Positions 11,416-23,673 of a stretch of DNA of 64,000 nt are shown piece by piece. Origin of the DNA: Megalobrama amblycephala (taxonomy: Eukaryota > Chordata > Actinopteri > Cypriniformes > Xenocyprididae); contig NC_063054.1 of assembly GCF_018812025.1 (NCBI RefSeq), forward strand, positions 11,212,082 through 11,276,081, written 5' to 3'. The notes below the pieces were generated by a model. The model saw nothing but the letters and a program-made list of their open reading frames with translations, did no database searches and was not told where the DNA came from. How positions within the stretch are numbered: the first letter of the stretch is position 1; each line of letters begins with the position of its first letter. The translations under genes and the position numbers were made by a program.

Positions 11416-13230
11416 CATATGTTTTTGTGTGTGTGTTTGCAAGATTAATGTTTCAGTGGGAGATTTAGTAATGTTTTGTTAGGCTGTTTTGTTGGAATCT
11501 GACAAAAAATGAGTTACACCTGTTTGAAGTTGATAGAGTCAGCAAAGTCGATTTTGAGAAAACAAAATCACCTAGCAACCATACCTTAAAATCCCTGTTA
11601 ATAACACCTAATTTGGCACATACCTTGTCAAAACCAAATATCTATAGGAAAATATATATATTCATTTTTTTTTTTTTTTTCAATATTTTACTTCAATATT
11701 TTGTAGTACTGTAATTCTGTTTATATGTCTATGCCTATATCAGGATCGCACGCTGTCTGAGGTGTCTTTGTGCGCACGCTTCGGATCTGTCAGTCAACGC
11801 GAGAAAGATCGTTTTGTTTACATCAGCATGAGTTTGATAATCACATTTCATTGGTTCAGATTCATGCCATGAAAAATTTATGAATATTCACAAAGTTGGA
11901 ATGCTACGCTTTAAGACGTACCAAACTTGGGCTAATGAGGAAGTTGCTGAGGGGAAGCGCAAGTGGTGAAATACAACTTTTTTTTTTTTTTTTTTGGACA
12001 AAGGAAAGGTACTCCTCTCAGAAAACATACAAATAAAGATACTTTTAGATGTTTAATTGCTTGAAGCATGTGGATTGCTAGATGAGGGCTTAATGAATTA
12101 ATTTGTGTGAAAACACAACATTTTTCACCTCAAAACTACCAAAATCTAAATTTTTGACTTGTTTTGTCTGTAGCTGATAATGAGCCCATGCGCTTTCAGA
12201 CTCATTTTGACAGCACAGGTCACAGCCTGTGGACAGCACTTTGTCTTTAATAACATGATATTTTGGCCAAATGACAGAAAAAACTGTAGGCCCATATAGC
12301 TACAGTAAACTTTTTAAACCATAAGTTGATGAAAACGCAATGCGATGCACTTATGGCCTCAGATACGGCCTTTCTAATGATGGATAAAACATGTAGTATG
12401 TCTGAATTTTTCTGAAAATAACTGGTAAAAAACCTTGCAATTCCATTTGAGCTTGATTTTTGTATAAATTTTAATAATATAATGGCACATGCAAGTGTCT
12501 CAACATATATAAAGCCACTATCAACTTTAGTAATGTGTTTTTTATTCATTTTTATTTTATTTTTTATTATTTTTTCCATTTCCTGAAAGGTTGCACTTTT
12601 GAAGATAAAAGGTTTCTAGTTTCTGGAACTTTTAGGAACTTAACTCAAGTGATCAAACCTAACTTAAATTTGATGTGTAAAAATAACTTGATTTTTTTAT
12701 GTAAAATGTTAGCTGACAATAACACTCACTAGCAAACTAAATATAACATTTCTTTACACATATGATGTTAGGTGTTGGCAGCCATACTTGTTACGTCCAT
12801 AGGACTCCTATAGTAATTATTATTTTTTTTTTTTTATTAAAGCAACTTGAATTCCTGTTAGTACTAGGTGCTCGACACTTTACTAAACTCTTTCCTCATT
12901 TACATTTCACTAAACTCTTCACTTAACTAAAATCATTCATGTCTGAATGGATTAAGAACATTTGGTTGAACATGATGAAATTTAGGTTTGGAGAATGGAT
13001 GGTTGGTTGGATGGATGGATGATGAAATTGAGTTGTGAGAACATCTTGAAAGAAGATGGGATTCCAGCAACCAGCATCCAGTCCTGAAAAACATGAACTA
13101 TTCAATCAGAAGTTTTATACTGTGAGAAGACTGAGGAAAATCTCAGTGTTTTGTAATTAGGCCTGGTAATGAACAGTCTTCATTAAATTTTAACCATGGA
13201 GGAAAACTGAATGAATTGTACAAACATCCA

Positions 13231-13234
<4 letters not shown>
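11416..13234. other. Unannotated AT-rich stretch
   Basis: Several poly-T runs (about 11668, 11978, 12820) and degenerate repeat-like words such as CCTAGCAACCATACC. No exon or complete transposon recognised. Confidence 0.4.
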
Positions 13235-13305
<71 letters not shown>

Positions 13306-13316
13306 TCACACTCACA

Positions 13317-13351
<35 letters not shown>
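13235..13351. repeat. Compound (CT)n-(CACACT)n-(CA)n microsatellite
   Basis: A pure CT tract to 13300, then CACACT units, then CA to 13350. The polypurine/polypyrimidine strand bias could allow triplex (H-DNA) formation. The Arg/Glu- and Ser/Leu-rich frames crossing it are artefacts of the repeat. Confidence 0.97.
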
Positions 13352-13355
<4 letters not shown>

Positions 13356-14608
13356 AGGCAAAAACTAGCTTTATTAGTCTATTAGCGTCTTCATGGAGCT
13401 CTCCAAATTAAAATCTAATTTAAGGGGCTTTTAAATTAAATAGTACATTTTTTTCCCACTGTCCTCTTCGTCGTAGAAAGCTTCCATTCCATTAGGTATC
13501 TAATTTTTACCTGTCAGAAATAGAGGTATATAATCTTCCCCGAGGAGAGCTGTTGCATGGCCCTGTAATTAGGCTGGGAGTGTTGGGATGTGTTTTCAGA
13601 GTATGTGTGCGCGTCTGTGTGTCAGCGAGAGAACGAAACTGCAGTCACAATCATCTTTTACTTCATAATTGCTGTCCTCATCTTTTAATGCATCTCTATG
13701 CAGTATAGACTCATATTCTTTTATCTATATTTAGCCTGAGGTAAGTCATTTTAAACTCATTTAAGTTTAGCTAATGTCATGTAATGTTGCTATATCTCAG
13801 AACATATAATATCCCACAACTCTTTGGCCTCCAATGATTAGCATTGCATACGAAAACATATGTGCAGGGTTGCTATGGAAGCAAAAGGAGTGTTATTGCA
13901 CAATATTTGTTGATGTACCGTTAACTGCTTCGTATTCAGGGTTTTGTCGCTTCTTAATGTCTTATAGCCATTCATAGAAATAATCCTTCCCTATACTATA
14001 ATACACAGAGGCAATGAAATAATGCCTTTTGAGGTGAAATTGACTTACACCGTGTGCTAACCATGCGTAACCTGACAAGATTCTCAACAAGCAATTTGTC
14101 TGTCTATATCATACATGAAAATGGAGCGTGAATTTTTTTCATCAGTCAATCACAAAACAGCCAATTAGAGCAGTTCTCTCACACCGCAACTGAAAAGTGT
14201 CAAAATAAGAACACATCTCTTGGATTTCACAAACTCTCGGATACTTTCAAAGATTGCATTTATATATTTTTTTACTTTATTTATTTATTTATTTATCATT
14301 TTTCTTGTGAAATTGGAGGGATTTGTGACTCAATATCCAACTGTAAGCTTTCTCAATCAGTGTCCACTCATCCTTGTTTGCTGATTAATGCACAACACCG
14401 AAGAAATACAATCCAAGCAACCGACAAAATGCCATCTCATCTGTCTAGGCAACAGTGTTTGAGAAGTTCTTAAAATTAGATATAAATAAATCTCTGTATC
14501 AGGATATTGGAAACTTTTGACCCTCTAGACTTTTGTTTCATTTTTTTTTTTCCCAGAAAGAAATTAACATTTTCACCACAATCAACATTTATCAAATTTT
14601 GTATTGTG
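13352..14608. other. Unannotated non-coding stretch
   Basis: No exon or transposon recognised. A short TTTA run lies at about 14275-14295. Confidence 0.4.
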
Positions 14609-16619
14609 TTTAAAGGCACACTATGTAATTTTCTCCTCTAGAGGTTGCTCATTCAAAACAGACGTAGCTTGATGATGTCTTGATTTCGTGGAATCACGAG
14701 AGGTGTCGTCTTCACGTCTACAGCCGGTGGAAAAGAATCCGAAAGGACTCGGCAGAAATCATATTTATGGATGAGCTAATTTATCAAAGATTTATTAGCA
14801 TTACTGTATTATGAAGCAGGGTGTGGCTGAAAGCTGTTGGAGCAGAACGAGGCCACTCATTCGTCCAATAAAACGCATAATATATTAAAGCGACTTTGGT
14901 GTTTCCATGGTTTCTACAAAATAGGAAATCGAGGGTATGATGTCATTGATAGGTGACGCACGGACACGGTCCATGTCCTAGATAAAATTGCTTATTTCTC
15001 TGGATTCTTGAACATTCTTGGAAACATTTGGGATAATGTAAGTACACTAGTGGTTTTTGGACATTTTAACACTCTGGGGTCGGCGGTCATGCCGGCCTGA
15101 TCACCGCGTTTTTTTTCTAACCAGTGTGAAAGAGACTCAAAATACTCTGTCAATGTTGCACATACAATTAAGAGTTATACACCATTTTAATCTGTGGAAT
15201 ATCTTCTTTTATTTGTGTACACTCAGAGTAAAAACAAAATGTTGTGCTTTTTGTAAAATAAAGAAAGCAAACATGATGCGTGATCTCTCGTCTCCCTCTG
15301 AACAAAGTCCAATCTGATAGTTCTCAGAAAATGAACTGTAACTTAGTGAATACTAATCACAAAAAAATTAGACTTATGTCTAAAAAAACGTTGAAATGTC
15401 AGGTTTTAAATCGTGCAAGTCTATGGAAAACAAATATTCTGTGTTTATGTAATCTGTATGAAAAGAGAGCCATGTCAGAAGTCTGTGATTCAGCTCATTA
15501 TCCGCTAATGTGGCCACGCCCACGGAGGGAGCGCTATTCAGACGCAAATTCTGAGTCAATACATGCATTCATCGTCTCAATCGTGTATTTATTGTCTTGA
15601 AAAGTGTTTTGAATAGCCATAGTTAGCGATCTCTGGCCTCTGTTAGTTCGGTTAGTTCCTGGATTGCCTATTCTTCTTTAGTGCTCAGGCATTTGTGGAC
15701 AAAAGGGGCAGAGCGCCCTCCGACTGCAAGAATGAATTGAAAACACAGTATCCAGCTCTTATAGTAATGACAATAAATCCTGAATATTACTCCTCTGTAT
15801 AGAAAATTGACAAACATATGAGAATCCATCAATATTTCTCCAAATGTGCATGCTTTTAAGCTAAAAGCCTATATGAAATGCCATAGAGGTAACATAATTG
15901 TTCAGACACTTTGCATCACAGAAATACATGATATTTTAAAGTATATAATAGAATAACATTATTTTAAATTGTAATAATATTTCACAGTGTTGCTGTTTTT
16001 TCTGTATGTTTGATATACACCATGAGCTTGAGACATGATCAATGTCTCACAGGTTTTTTCACAGCTTACCTGACTGAAAGAGCTCATTATTATGCAAGTC
16101 ATTTCAGGTCATTATTATGTGATTCTTTTGTCTTCTCAGGTGAGAATCACCCATTATTCATGATGATTCACGCCTCCACGCATACTGTGTTTCTTGACCA
16201 AAGATGTTTTAGAAAATTTAAATCTCTCTATTGTTTTATATGAAGAAGCAGGCAGCATAATTTTTACCTCATTTTGAAGCAAAAACTCTAGTCTACAACC
16301 TCCAATAACCAGAAGTCTTGTGAACAAAGATTTAATATATATTTTTTGGCTTTATTTCAGTGACTTAAGTTTTTTGTTTTTTTAATAACCACGCATAAAC
16401 GTTATTCCTTCAAAAACACAAACATGTACATACATGTTCCTCACATATTATTGTAGCCTAGTTTGTGCTGAATACAGTGTAATGACACTTTTCCTATTAA
16501 TATGTTTATGAACAACTGAAAAAAGCACAAATGTCAGGGCATGTCAAAACTTCTCCAGGGCCCCAAAAATCCTCAGACCCCTGAGGGTTAATTAAAAAAT
16601 CTTACATATTGTGCCTTAA
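14609..16619. mobile_element. Outer terminal-inverted-repeat element, split by a piggyBac-like insertion
   Basis: The left end TTTAAAGGCACACTATGTAA and the reversed right end TTTAAGGCACAATATGTAA are near-identical inverted repeats 2 kb apart. Between them lies the 1518-bp element at 15070-16587. Removing it leaves about 490 bp, a usual size for a non-autonomous element. No convincing target-site duplication is visible, so the superfamily is open. No transposase. Confidence 0.55.
15070..16587 (+). mobile_element. piggyBac-like non-autonomous element, copy A (full length)
   Basis: Flanked by TTAA at 15066-15069 and 16588-16591, the target site of piggyBac-type transposons. The left end CACTCTGGGGTC and reversed right end CCCTCAGGGGTC are inverted repeats differing at two positions. 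A second, 3'-truncated copy at 54497-55762 matches along most of its length (for example GTGTGAAAGAGACTCAAAA and GAGCGCCCTCCG). No DDD transposase frame is present; the 106- and 86-residue frames have no similarity to one. TTAA flanking is shared with a few other superfamilies, so 'piggyBac-like' is the best fit rather than proof. Confidence 0.75.
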
Positions 16620-17510
16620 ATAGCTTTCTGGGGTAGAAATGACTAGCAACAACTAGTTGATTTCTTCAGTGATGCATCATACTATGGTAGTTAAGAAGCG
16701 AGTTACGCTGTTGTACAGGAAACGCACCCCAGAGCAGCTTTCCATGTGTCTCACGTCATCTTTCATCAGCCTTCACCTGGTAATTTCCTCTGATTTCACA
16801 AAAACACAATTCAAACTTTCATTCTAGGCTCAGGAAATGCCACACTGTGTAATTTTTTTCTTCGCCCTTGAAATTGGTTGCCCTTGATTGTCTCTGTCCA
16901 TTTCCCTCCTCTTCGACGCAGAAATGGAACTGCCCGCAGATTACGTTGTTTAATTGAATTTGCCTGCGTTTGGTTCGTCGTAGTGAGAAAGAGGGATATT
17001 TCTCAGAGCCCCACGCTGACCTTCAGGCACACTGTGATTACATTATGTTCTCATTAGCAGGGTGCACTGACTCAGTGGATGGCACTCTGCCTCCCAATGA
17101 GTGAGGCTGCTCTCCATCAGGTCCTCTTTGACCTTCAGTGCACTGCTTTATCATACTCTTCTCAATACTAATTACTCACTTTAATCGCTAATGAATTATT
17201 GAATAATCTATTATGGGCATGTGCGATAGGCTCATGAATATGGCATTTGTTGATTTAATTGGACTGTCGTTGTTTTGGCTCTCACTCTCGAAATGACTGA
17301 CAAACTCCACTTTGTAGCCTCACTGAAAGTGAGTGTGACTTTAAAGGGGACGTTCTTTGTGAACAGAATGAGAATTTCACTTGAAGAAATACAGTTACAT
17401 TTACATTTTAACTTCTGTTTTAGTATTTGTATTGTATTGTGTATATTATATTTCCCTTTAGCTTTATTTTTTTTTTTTAAGGGTTACAATTTAATTTGAT
17501 TGTAAACTTT
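16620..17510. other. Repeat-poor stretch, possible regulatory DNA
   Basis: The section 16850-17280 lacks recognisable repeats and contains dense homeodomain-type words (TTAATTG, CTAATTACTC, GCTAATGAATTATTG). Such sequence can be conserved non-coding DNA near developmental genes. This is inferred from composition only. Confidence 0.27.
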
Positions 17511-17617
17511 AGACATTCTACTAACTGTAGGTAACTTTGCAACTGACAACTAACAGAGTAATAGTAGACTGTTAGGTTAGGGTTAGGTGTTAGGATTTGG
17601 GTTAGCAAAATAAGTTG
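17511..17617 (+). repeat. GTAACTTTGCAA repeat family, copy 1
   Basis: Shares ACATTCTACTRACT, GTAACTTTGCAA and GACTGTTAGGTTAGGG with copies at 24631-24795 and around the Tc1 element at 44585/47095. It is a short interspersed cyprinid repeat, with no coding. Confidence 0.6.
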
Positions 17618-18448
17618 CCCCTTTTACAAGATGTAATATAAGTCTCTGGTGTCCCCAGAATGTGTCTGTGAAGTTTCAGCTCAAAATCCCCCACAGATCA
17701 TTTATTATAGCTTGTCAAATTTGCCCCTATTTGGGTGTGAGCAAAAACACTCAGTTTTTGTATGTGTCTCTTTAAATGTAAATGAGCTGCTGCTCCCAGC
17801 CCCCTTTCCAGAAGAGGGCGGAGCTTTAACAGCTCGCGCTTCGGTCGCTCAAAAACAACAAAGCTGGAGAGTCTCACGCAGCCAAAATGACAAAGGTGTT
17901 TAGCCTTACATTGTTCAAACTGGAGTCGACACTGAAGTAGAAGAAGTTACAACTTTTAGAATGAAACTGGACATTTCTGAATGGTTAGTGGATAAATTTA
18001 TGTACAGTAGTTGCTGTGGAGTTGATTCAACTCATCCACTAGCATGTGCCGTCATGTTAATCTTTTGTGTAAATCCAGTGTTGAATTGACCCTCGTTTGT
18101 GAAGCAGTCCGGCGTAAAATAAGGGTGTGGCAACAACACTCTACTACAACAACTCTTCCTCTTCTCTAAAGCAGCCCAACATGGCCACGCCCCCTTTGTT
18201 GTGTGTTCTCGTTCATGGTTTATGTAAATTTTAGGGTTAGTGATGTCACCAACCTGGGAAGAAGCTTGTTGTAGTCCCTACCAGCCATGTGTTGTAGTCC
18301 TTAAAAAGTGATTTCTCTAAAAGAAAATATCTCCCTTTGCATTGAACTTTGAGCGTCGTAACTTTGCAGATGTTGTTTATGCTCAAACAGCAACATTACA
18401 CACTAACTAAAGTTAAAAAAGTGAAATCACAATCAAGGACCCTTTTAA
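17618..18448 (-). repeat. Mosaic interspersed repeat, copy 1
   Basis: The first ~450 bp match the reverse complement of about 35546-35946. Shared words include TCTGTGAAGTTTCAGCTCAAA, read here as TGTGAAGTTTCAGCTCAAA, then GATCATTTATTATAG and GAGCTGCTGCTCCC. Beyond about 18075 the two copies differ entirely. The remaining part here carries the TAGTGTGTAATGTTGCTG motif also seen near 2510. The family therefore looks like recombining modules. No protein frame. Confidence 0.65.
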
Positions 18449-20085
18449 ACAAAAGTAAGAAATGTTGCTTTGGCAGCTAACTGTAATTAAAGTATTTTTT
18501 ATCTAATATTTATATTTATTTCAGCTTTATTTCTTTTAACAACAATTTTTAATAGTTTGTTACAACTGTATAAAATAATATAATAGAGAGGATTTTACAG
18601 TGTTACAAATAAAACCAAATGTAATTAATTTACTGTGCATAATTAAAATGGTAAAATCGCATGGAAATGAGTGTAATCTGCGCATTGTCAATGGCGTCTT
18701 TCATGCGATGAGTTTGCAGTTGAAGTTTCCTTTATTTAAATGCCCCCTGACAAGGCCGGAGAAAATGAAATCAGAGCACCTCCTCCCCGTACCGACTCAA
18801 ATTAGAGCGCTGCCTTCCTATCATAACTAATGCAATCAGAGACAAAAGATTATGCTGCGTTTGAAGTAATGCAGGAGAGACAGAGAGAAAGAGAGAGAAG
18901 GAACCAGAAGGGGGAAACAGGAAGGGAGGGGGTTTGGGGATTAAGCTGTGGAAAAATTTGTTATTAAGAGAAAAGGTCACCGAATGCTATTACCCACAAC
19001 CTGATTAGCAAAAGGGCCTTAGGCCAATGCATCAATGCCTTCTTCCCAAAAGCCCCTCGGTTGCGCAAACGCACATACGAGCATTGCGAAGACAAAAACT
19101 CTGACAAAGAGGGAGTTGCATAGTCAGTTGTGATTTGGTATTTCAATGTGTCGTTCTCGACAGTCTTTTACAGATCAATTACCGCAGTGTCAGCCATGTG
19201 GCGGTCTGGGGGCTGGGGGCTACATTAGCCGTATCTGACACAAAGAGAAGCAGACAATTCCACTGCAGAACCAAACCATTCCCAGCATGCTCTCTGGCCA
19301 ACATGGGCCACTGCCATTCACTCCCTCAAGCCAGTCGTACTGACAGACCACACAAACGTGCTAGTGTAGATTAAGACTACAAGCTGCTAATTTACTCTGA
19401 CACTGCTCGATCCCTTTAAACTGTGAAAGACCAGTGGAGACACACTGGTGCTAATAGAGTACGCTGCAAGGAGATTCCAGCACAGCCGATGTCTCCCGAG
19501 ATCAGTTTGTTTGTCATCCTAATGAAAAGGCAATATTAATATTGAAGTCTTTATCCCCTGGAAACTCTGTCAGATATTTTTATAACATGGAGAAGATTCT
19601 GATGAAGCCCCCGTTGGCTGCTTTTTTTCTCTGTTAAAAGGGTGAAAAGGGGTGAATGATGTGATGCTTCTATGGTTCAAATATTAGGGCTGAACGATAA
19701 CAGTTAAACTGATAATCATGATTATTTTTCTCAAAAATTGTATTTGAATAAGTAATAGTCCTTTTGGTTGCACATGGACTTCATTTAACCAACTATTACA
19801 GCTTTATCCATATATTACAATTCTATTGATCAGAGTAAATTGCTTACCATTAATACAGCTTCTGGTAATGCATGGTTTTGGTGAGTGCTTGTCTTCACAT
19901 TAGATATTAAAGCCGTTCAGTTGCAAATGAAACAAACCACAGATTCGGATCACTCAACAAATGCAAATTCATACAGACAGACCGCAAAGAATGATATTCA
20001 TTGTCTTTTTGAATATTTTGGTTGCACACAAAAAGTATTCTCATCACTTCATAAAATTAAGGTTGAACCACTGTAGTCACATGGA
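18449..20085. other. Unannotated stretch, repeat-poor at about 18640-19520
   Basis: No exon recognised. 18640-19520 has little repeat content and balanced composition, with a purine-rich GAGA tract at 18870-18935; it is a candidate for conserved non-coding sequence. At 19685-19745 the start of an old hAT-like end (TTAGGGCTGAACGATAA) is visible without a partner. Confidence 0.3.
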
Positions 20086-20089
20086 CTTT

Positions 20090-20310
20090 TTTTTTTAAAA
20101 AATATCTTTACTACCTTTCTGGGCCTTAAAAGTAATAATTACCTTGCTGTCTATGGGGGATCAGAAAGTTCTCTGATTTCATCAAAAATCTCTTAATTTG
20201 CATTCCGAAGATGAACAAAGTTCTTACAGGTTTGGAACAACATGAGAGTGAGTAATTAATGACAGAATTTTCATTTTTCTTGTTTGTGTGAACTAACCCT
20301 TTAAAGCCAA
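20090..20310 (+). repeat. Miniature element with GTGAACTAACCCTTTAA end
   Basis: The right end contains GAGTGAGTAATTAATGACAG, ATTTTCATTTTT and GTGAACTAACCCTTTAA, the end shared by several elements in this window. No coding. Confidence 0.6.
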
Positions 20311-20369
20311 CTTAAACTCTGAAAGAATGAAATTTTTCTTAGTTTGGTCAGAATAGATGTTCTGGGTAT

Positions 20370-20480
20370 TTGCTAAAGTGTTGCTAGGTGTTTGCTAGGA
20401 TATTCTGGGAGGTTGCTAGGCTCTTGCTATGCAGTTGCTGGGGTGTTGCTACAGCATATGGTTGCTACGGTGATCTGGCT
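20370..20480 (+). repeat. Degenerate GTTGCTAGG tandem repeat
   Basis: Seven to eight variants of (G/T)TTGCTAGG/TTGCTATG spaced 10-20 bp apart. A small array of the same word in reverse (CTAGCAACC) lies near 11572 and 42090. Confidence 0.6.
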
Positions 20481-21096
20481 GACCCTCCATAATGTCAATT
20501 ATATTGTTTATCACTGTAATTGTTTTGAAGTCACCACAATGGTTATCAGTGTTCCATTTGCTTGGATCTTGGGACCTTGTTTATTCATATTGAAATGTCT
20601 GATCTAGCCAAGTCAGAGGTGTCACAAATGAAAACATTTAATAAAACGATGACCAGCTAGAATATAAAATAAGTTAATTGGCTGGTTTTAAGTTAGTCAA
20701 ACTATTAGCATAAATGAATAAGAAGATTGTGTTTTAGTCTTAGATTTATCAATAACCTTTTCAAATTCATGACTGTACATGGTTCTCTCACAATAGTGAA
20801 GCAACTGCTGAGATTAATCTTTGAAAGATGACATCATCTTGCAACACAAGATTTTTTTTCTTGCATCACCTAATGATGCACAGACCTGACATACTGTACA
20901 AAACACAAGAATGACACTCAACAAATAATAATAATAAAAAAAAGAAACTCATAAAGATACTCAAAAAAGATAAACTGAAATAAACCAACAACACAAACAG
21001 ATAAAAGTGAAGCACAAGTAAGTTCAGCAGCACAGATAAAAAACTCTACAGCATAATCTTTTTATGCTGCATTACATGCTGGGTACCTTCATAGTA
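20481..21096. other. Unannotated non-coding stretch
   Basis: AT-rich, with no recognised feature. Confidence 0.4.
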
Positions 21097-21328
21097 CACT
21101 GTAGAAATACAGATTGAAATTGTTTACAGTAATTTTTGTTTTGTAATACTGTAAACTAATATTGTTTTTTTTACAGTACAATTGTAAAAACTTGCCAGTG
21201 AAGTGCTGTAGATTTTACAAGAAATGTCCTAGAGTGCAGAGATAAAAATACTGTGAAATTACTGTGAAAGTAATGCAGTTATTAACCTAGAATATACTAT
21301 AATTTTACAGTAAAATGTTTTAACAGTG
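21097..21328. mobile_element. TA-flanked miniature inverted-repeat element
   Basis: The left end CACTGTAGAAATACAG and reversed right end CACTGTTAAAACATTTTAC share the CACTGT terminus. Both are flanked by TA (21095-21096 and 21329-21330), and inner TTTACAGTA words are repeated. Size and TA duplication fit a Tc1/mariner-type miniature element. Non-coding. Confidence 0.6.
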
Positions 21329-21330
21329 TA

Positions 21331-23205
21331 AAGATACAAGCTCAGAGACATTTAATTTAATGTAATAATTTAATATTTTGAAATAGCTTTATTTTTATTT
21401 TCAGTTGTTTTAATTTTTAAGTTATTTTATTCGTCTTTTGTCATTTTTAAATAGTTTTTCATATTTCTGTTTAGCTTTAATTTATATATATTTTTAAGAT
21501 TTAGTGCTTCACCTTAGACTTATTCTCAATTCATTTTTGTTTATTTTTTTAAGCTTTACATATAATATTTATATTTATTTCATATTTATTTTAAATGGGT
21601 TTTTATTGTTTTATTTAGCAATAACATCACCTGGGTACAACTGTATGTAAAATGTCATGTGGTGCGTCTTCCTGAAAACAAAAAGTTTTTTTTTTTCTTC
21701 TTTATTAGAATGTTTTTTTGGGAGAAAAAAAAAAAAAAAAAAACAGATGTGTAACCTTACATGTATTGAATGCATAAGAAAAATACATTATTGATGGTTA
21801 CACCTATTGACATTTTGTTCTTCATTTTATTTTTCAGAACCACAAACATGAATGTGTACTTTTGTGTACAATAAGAGTTTTTAAAATAGTTTTTCTATTC
21901 TTTATCATGAACACTCGTATTTGCGAGAGCAGAGTAGAGTTGATTTTCTCCATTGACTAATAATAGCGCAGTTAAATGCTTTGATTTGTTTTAATGTTTC
22001 TGACTGTTTTTTTTTTTATCCTGGGAACAGGTAGACTGCTCAACATTTATGCATTTGAACCGTTCTCCTCCTCTCTCCATCAATATCTCCATCAATATCT
22101 CTCCTTCAATCCCATTGCCCCCCTTCTATGTGAAACAGATGTGAATCCTGACCCAGTTCTATCTCTCCTGCTTCTCTCAGGCATCCATTGAATCCACAGA
22201 CAGACAGACAGACAGACAGACAGAAGTTATAAAACTTTTATTCCAACTGCAAGCAGGGAGAACAAACAGCAAGAACAAAGCTAAGCCACAAAAGGGAATA
22301 ATAGACAAAGAAGAGACTGCGTGAGAGAAAAGACAGCATGCTCCTTTACGACTGACTGATGTGCTGTCCAACTGAGCCTTTCAGTCTTTTGCCTCTGTAT
22401 AGATTTGTCGCCAGCCTTTTGCTGCTACTGGTGGAGACAGACACCGAAAGACCGAAAAGACCGTCCTGTTTTCAATGCTGGATACACATCGTCAATACCT
22501 CAATACAGGTTCCTGTGAGTCGAAAGGCAAAGATCGTTTCTGCTTTTGTTCTTTTAAGCTAGCGGTAATGAAGTGGTAAATTAAAGCGGATATGTCACAC
22601 TCTGACACAAAACTCATTTTCAGATGATGTAGGGCTGAAGTGTTTTACATTGAAAATGTCTGTCAGATTCATAGCCTGGTTAGCACACATACTCATTAAG
22701 CACTTTGTCTATTTGAGGGAACAGCAGTGATTCTGGCACAGTTGACGTCCTATAGGCAAGACTAGATGAAGCGACTTAGTAATAGTAAGTTTGTCCATTG
22801 GTGTGGTAAAGCTTTTGCATAGGGCATTTGAGTTCAGATCCCGACCTGATATTTTTTTTTTTTTTCAAAATAACCAAGCATACATGACCATGCATTTTTG
22901 TATGGAAAAGAGCTGTGACATTTTGATAATGGCTCCATTTGTTCCACAGGTAAAAATGTCATATGAGATTCAAATGACATGAAAGCGCATGATGACAGAA
23001 GCAACTGCAAATGATCTGTGGAAAGTGTGTTCAGTGGGAACAGACAAATTTAGACCTGTTGAATGGGTGATTTAATAGGCTGTGGTGCTCAAGTGGGAAA
23101 TGTGAATTTGAATCTGGCTTGCAACATTCCCCAACATTCAGCAGTATTGCAATTTTAAGTGAATGCATCATAGTTTTTGACAAGATATAAAGTCACTCAA
23201 AATAA
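21331..23205. other. Unannotated AT-rich stretch
   Basis: Long T/A runs (21540-21760) and a CAGA microsatellite at 22197-22224. No exon recognised. The short frames at 21994-22562 overlap on both strands without similarity. Confidence 0.4.
22197..22224. repeat. (CAGA)n microsatellite
   Basis: Seven CAGA units. Confidence 0.93.
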
Positions 23206-23462
23206 TTTGAATAGTTCACTCAAAAATGTGCCCCCCCCCCAAAACAAAACAAAAAAAACCACAGCAAAAACTCCAACTTCAACATTTACTCACCTTCATG
23301 TCTTACGAAACCTGTATGACTTCATTTCTTCTGCAGAACACAAAATGAGATATTTTGAAGAATGTCTTTAGTCTCAACTTTTGTTTATTCACTAAAGGTC
23401 AAGAGGTCAAAAGTTGTGTTAGACACTATTAAGTTTTTGGGTGATCTGTCCCTTTCAAGACA
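23206..23462. repeat. Miniature element with ATAGTTCACTCAAAAATG / GGGTGATCTGTCCC ends
   Basis: The left end AATAGTTCACTCAAAAATG and right end TTGGGTGATCTGTCCCTTTC are inverted relatives of the GGGATAGTTCACCC family. Inner words TTTACTCACCTTCATGTC, CCTGTATGACTTC and ATATTTTGAAGAATG are typical. A C-rich run at 23231-23240 is an oddity of this copy. Confidence 0.7.
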
Positions 23463-23621
23463 GCTATTATAATCAGGTTTGTTACAGTAGAACAATTGAT
23501 GGTAATGTGACAGATATTTCAAGTGAGTTGGGATTGAGTTAGTAAATTATTTTAGAAAGGTTAAAACGTGTTTGTAATGACTGTAATCCACGGTAGAGAC
23601 TTTAAACATTCAAGCACAAAG

Positions 23622-23673
<52 letters not shown>

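Noticed and set aside
13143..13411. Arg/Glu-rich (minus) and Ser/Leu/Thr-rich (plus) open frames
   Set aside because: Direct translations of the CT/CA microsatellite.
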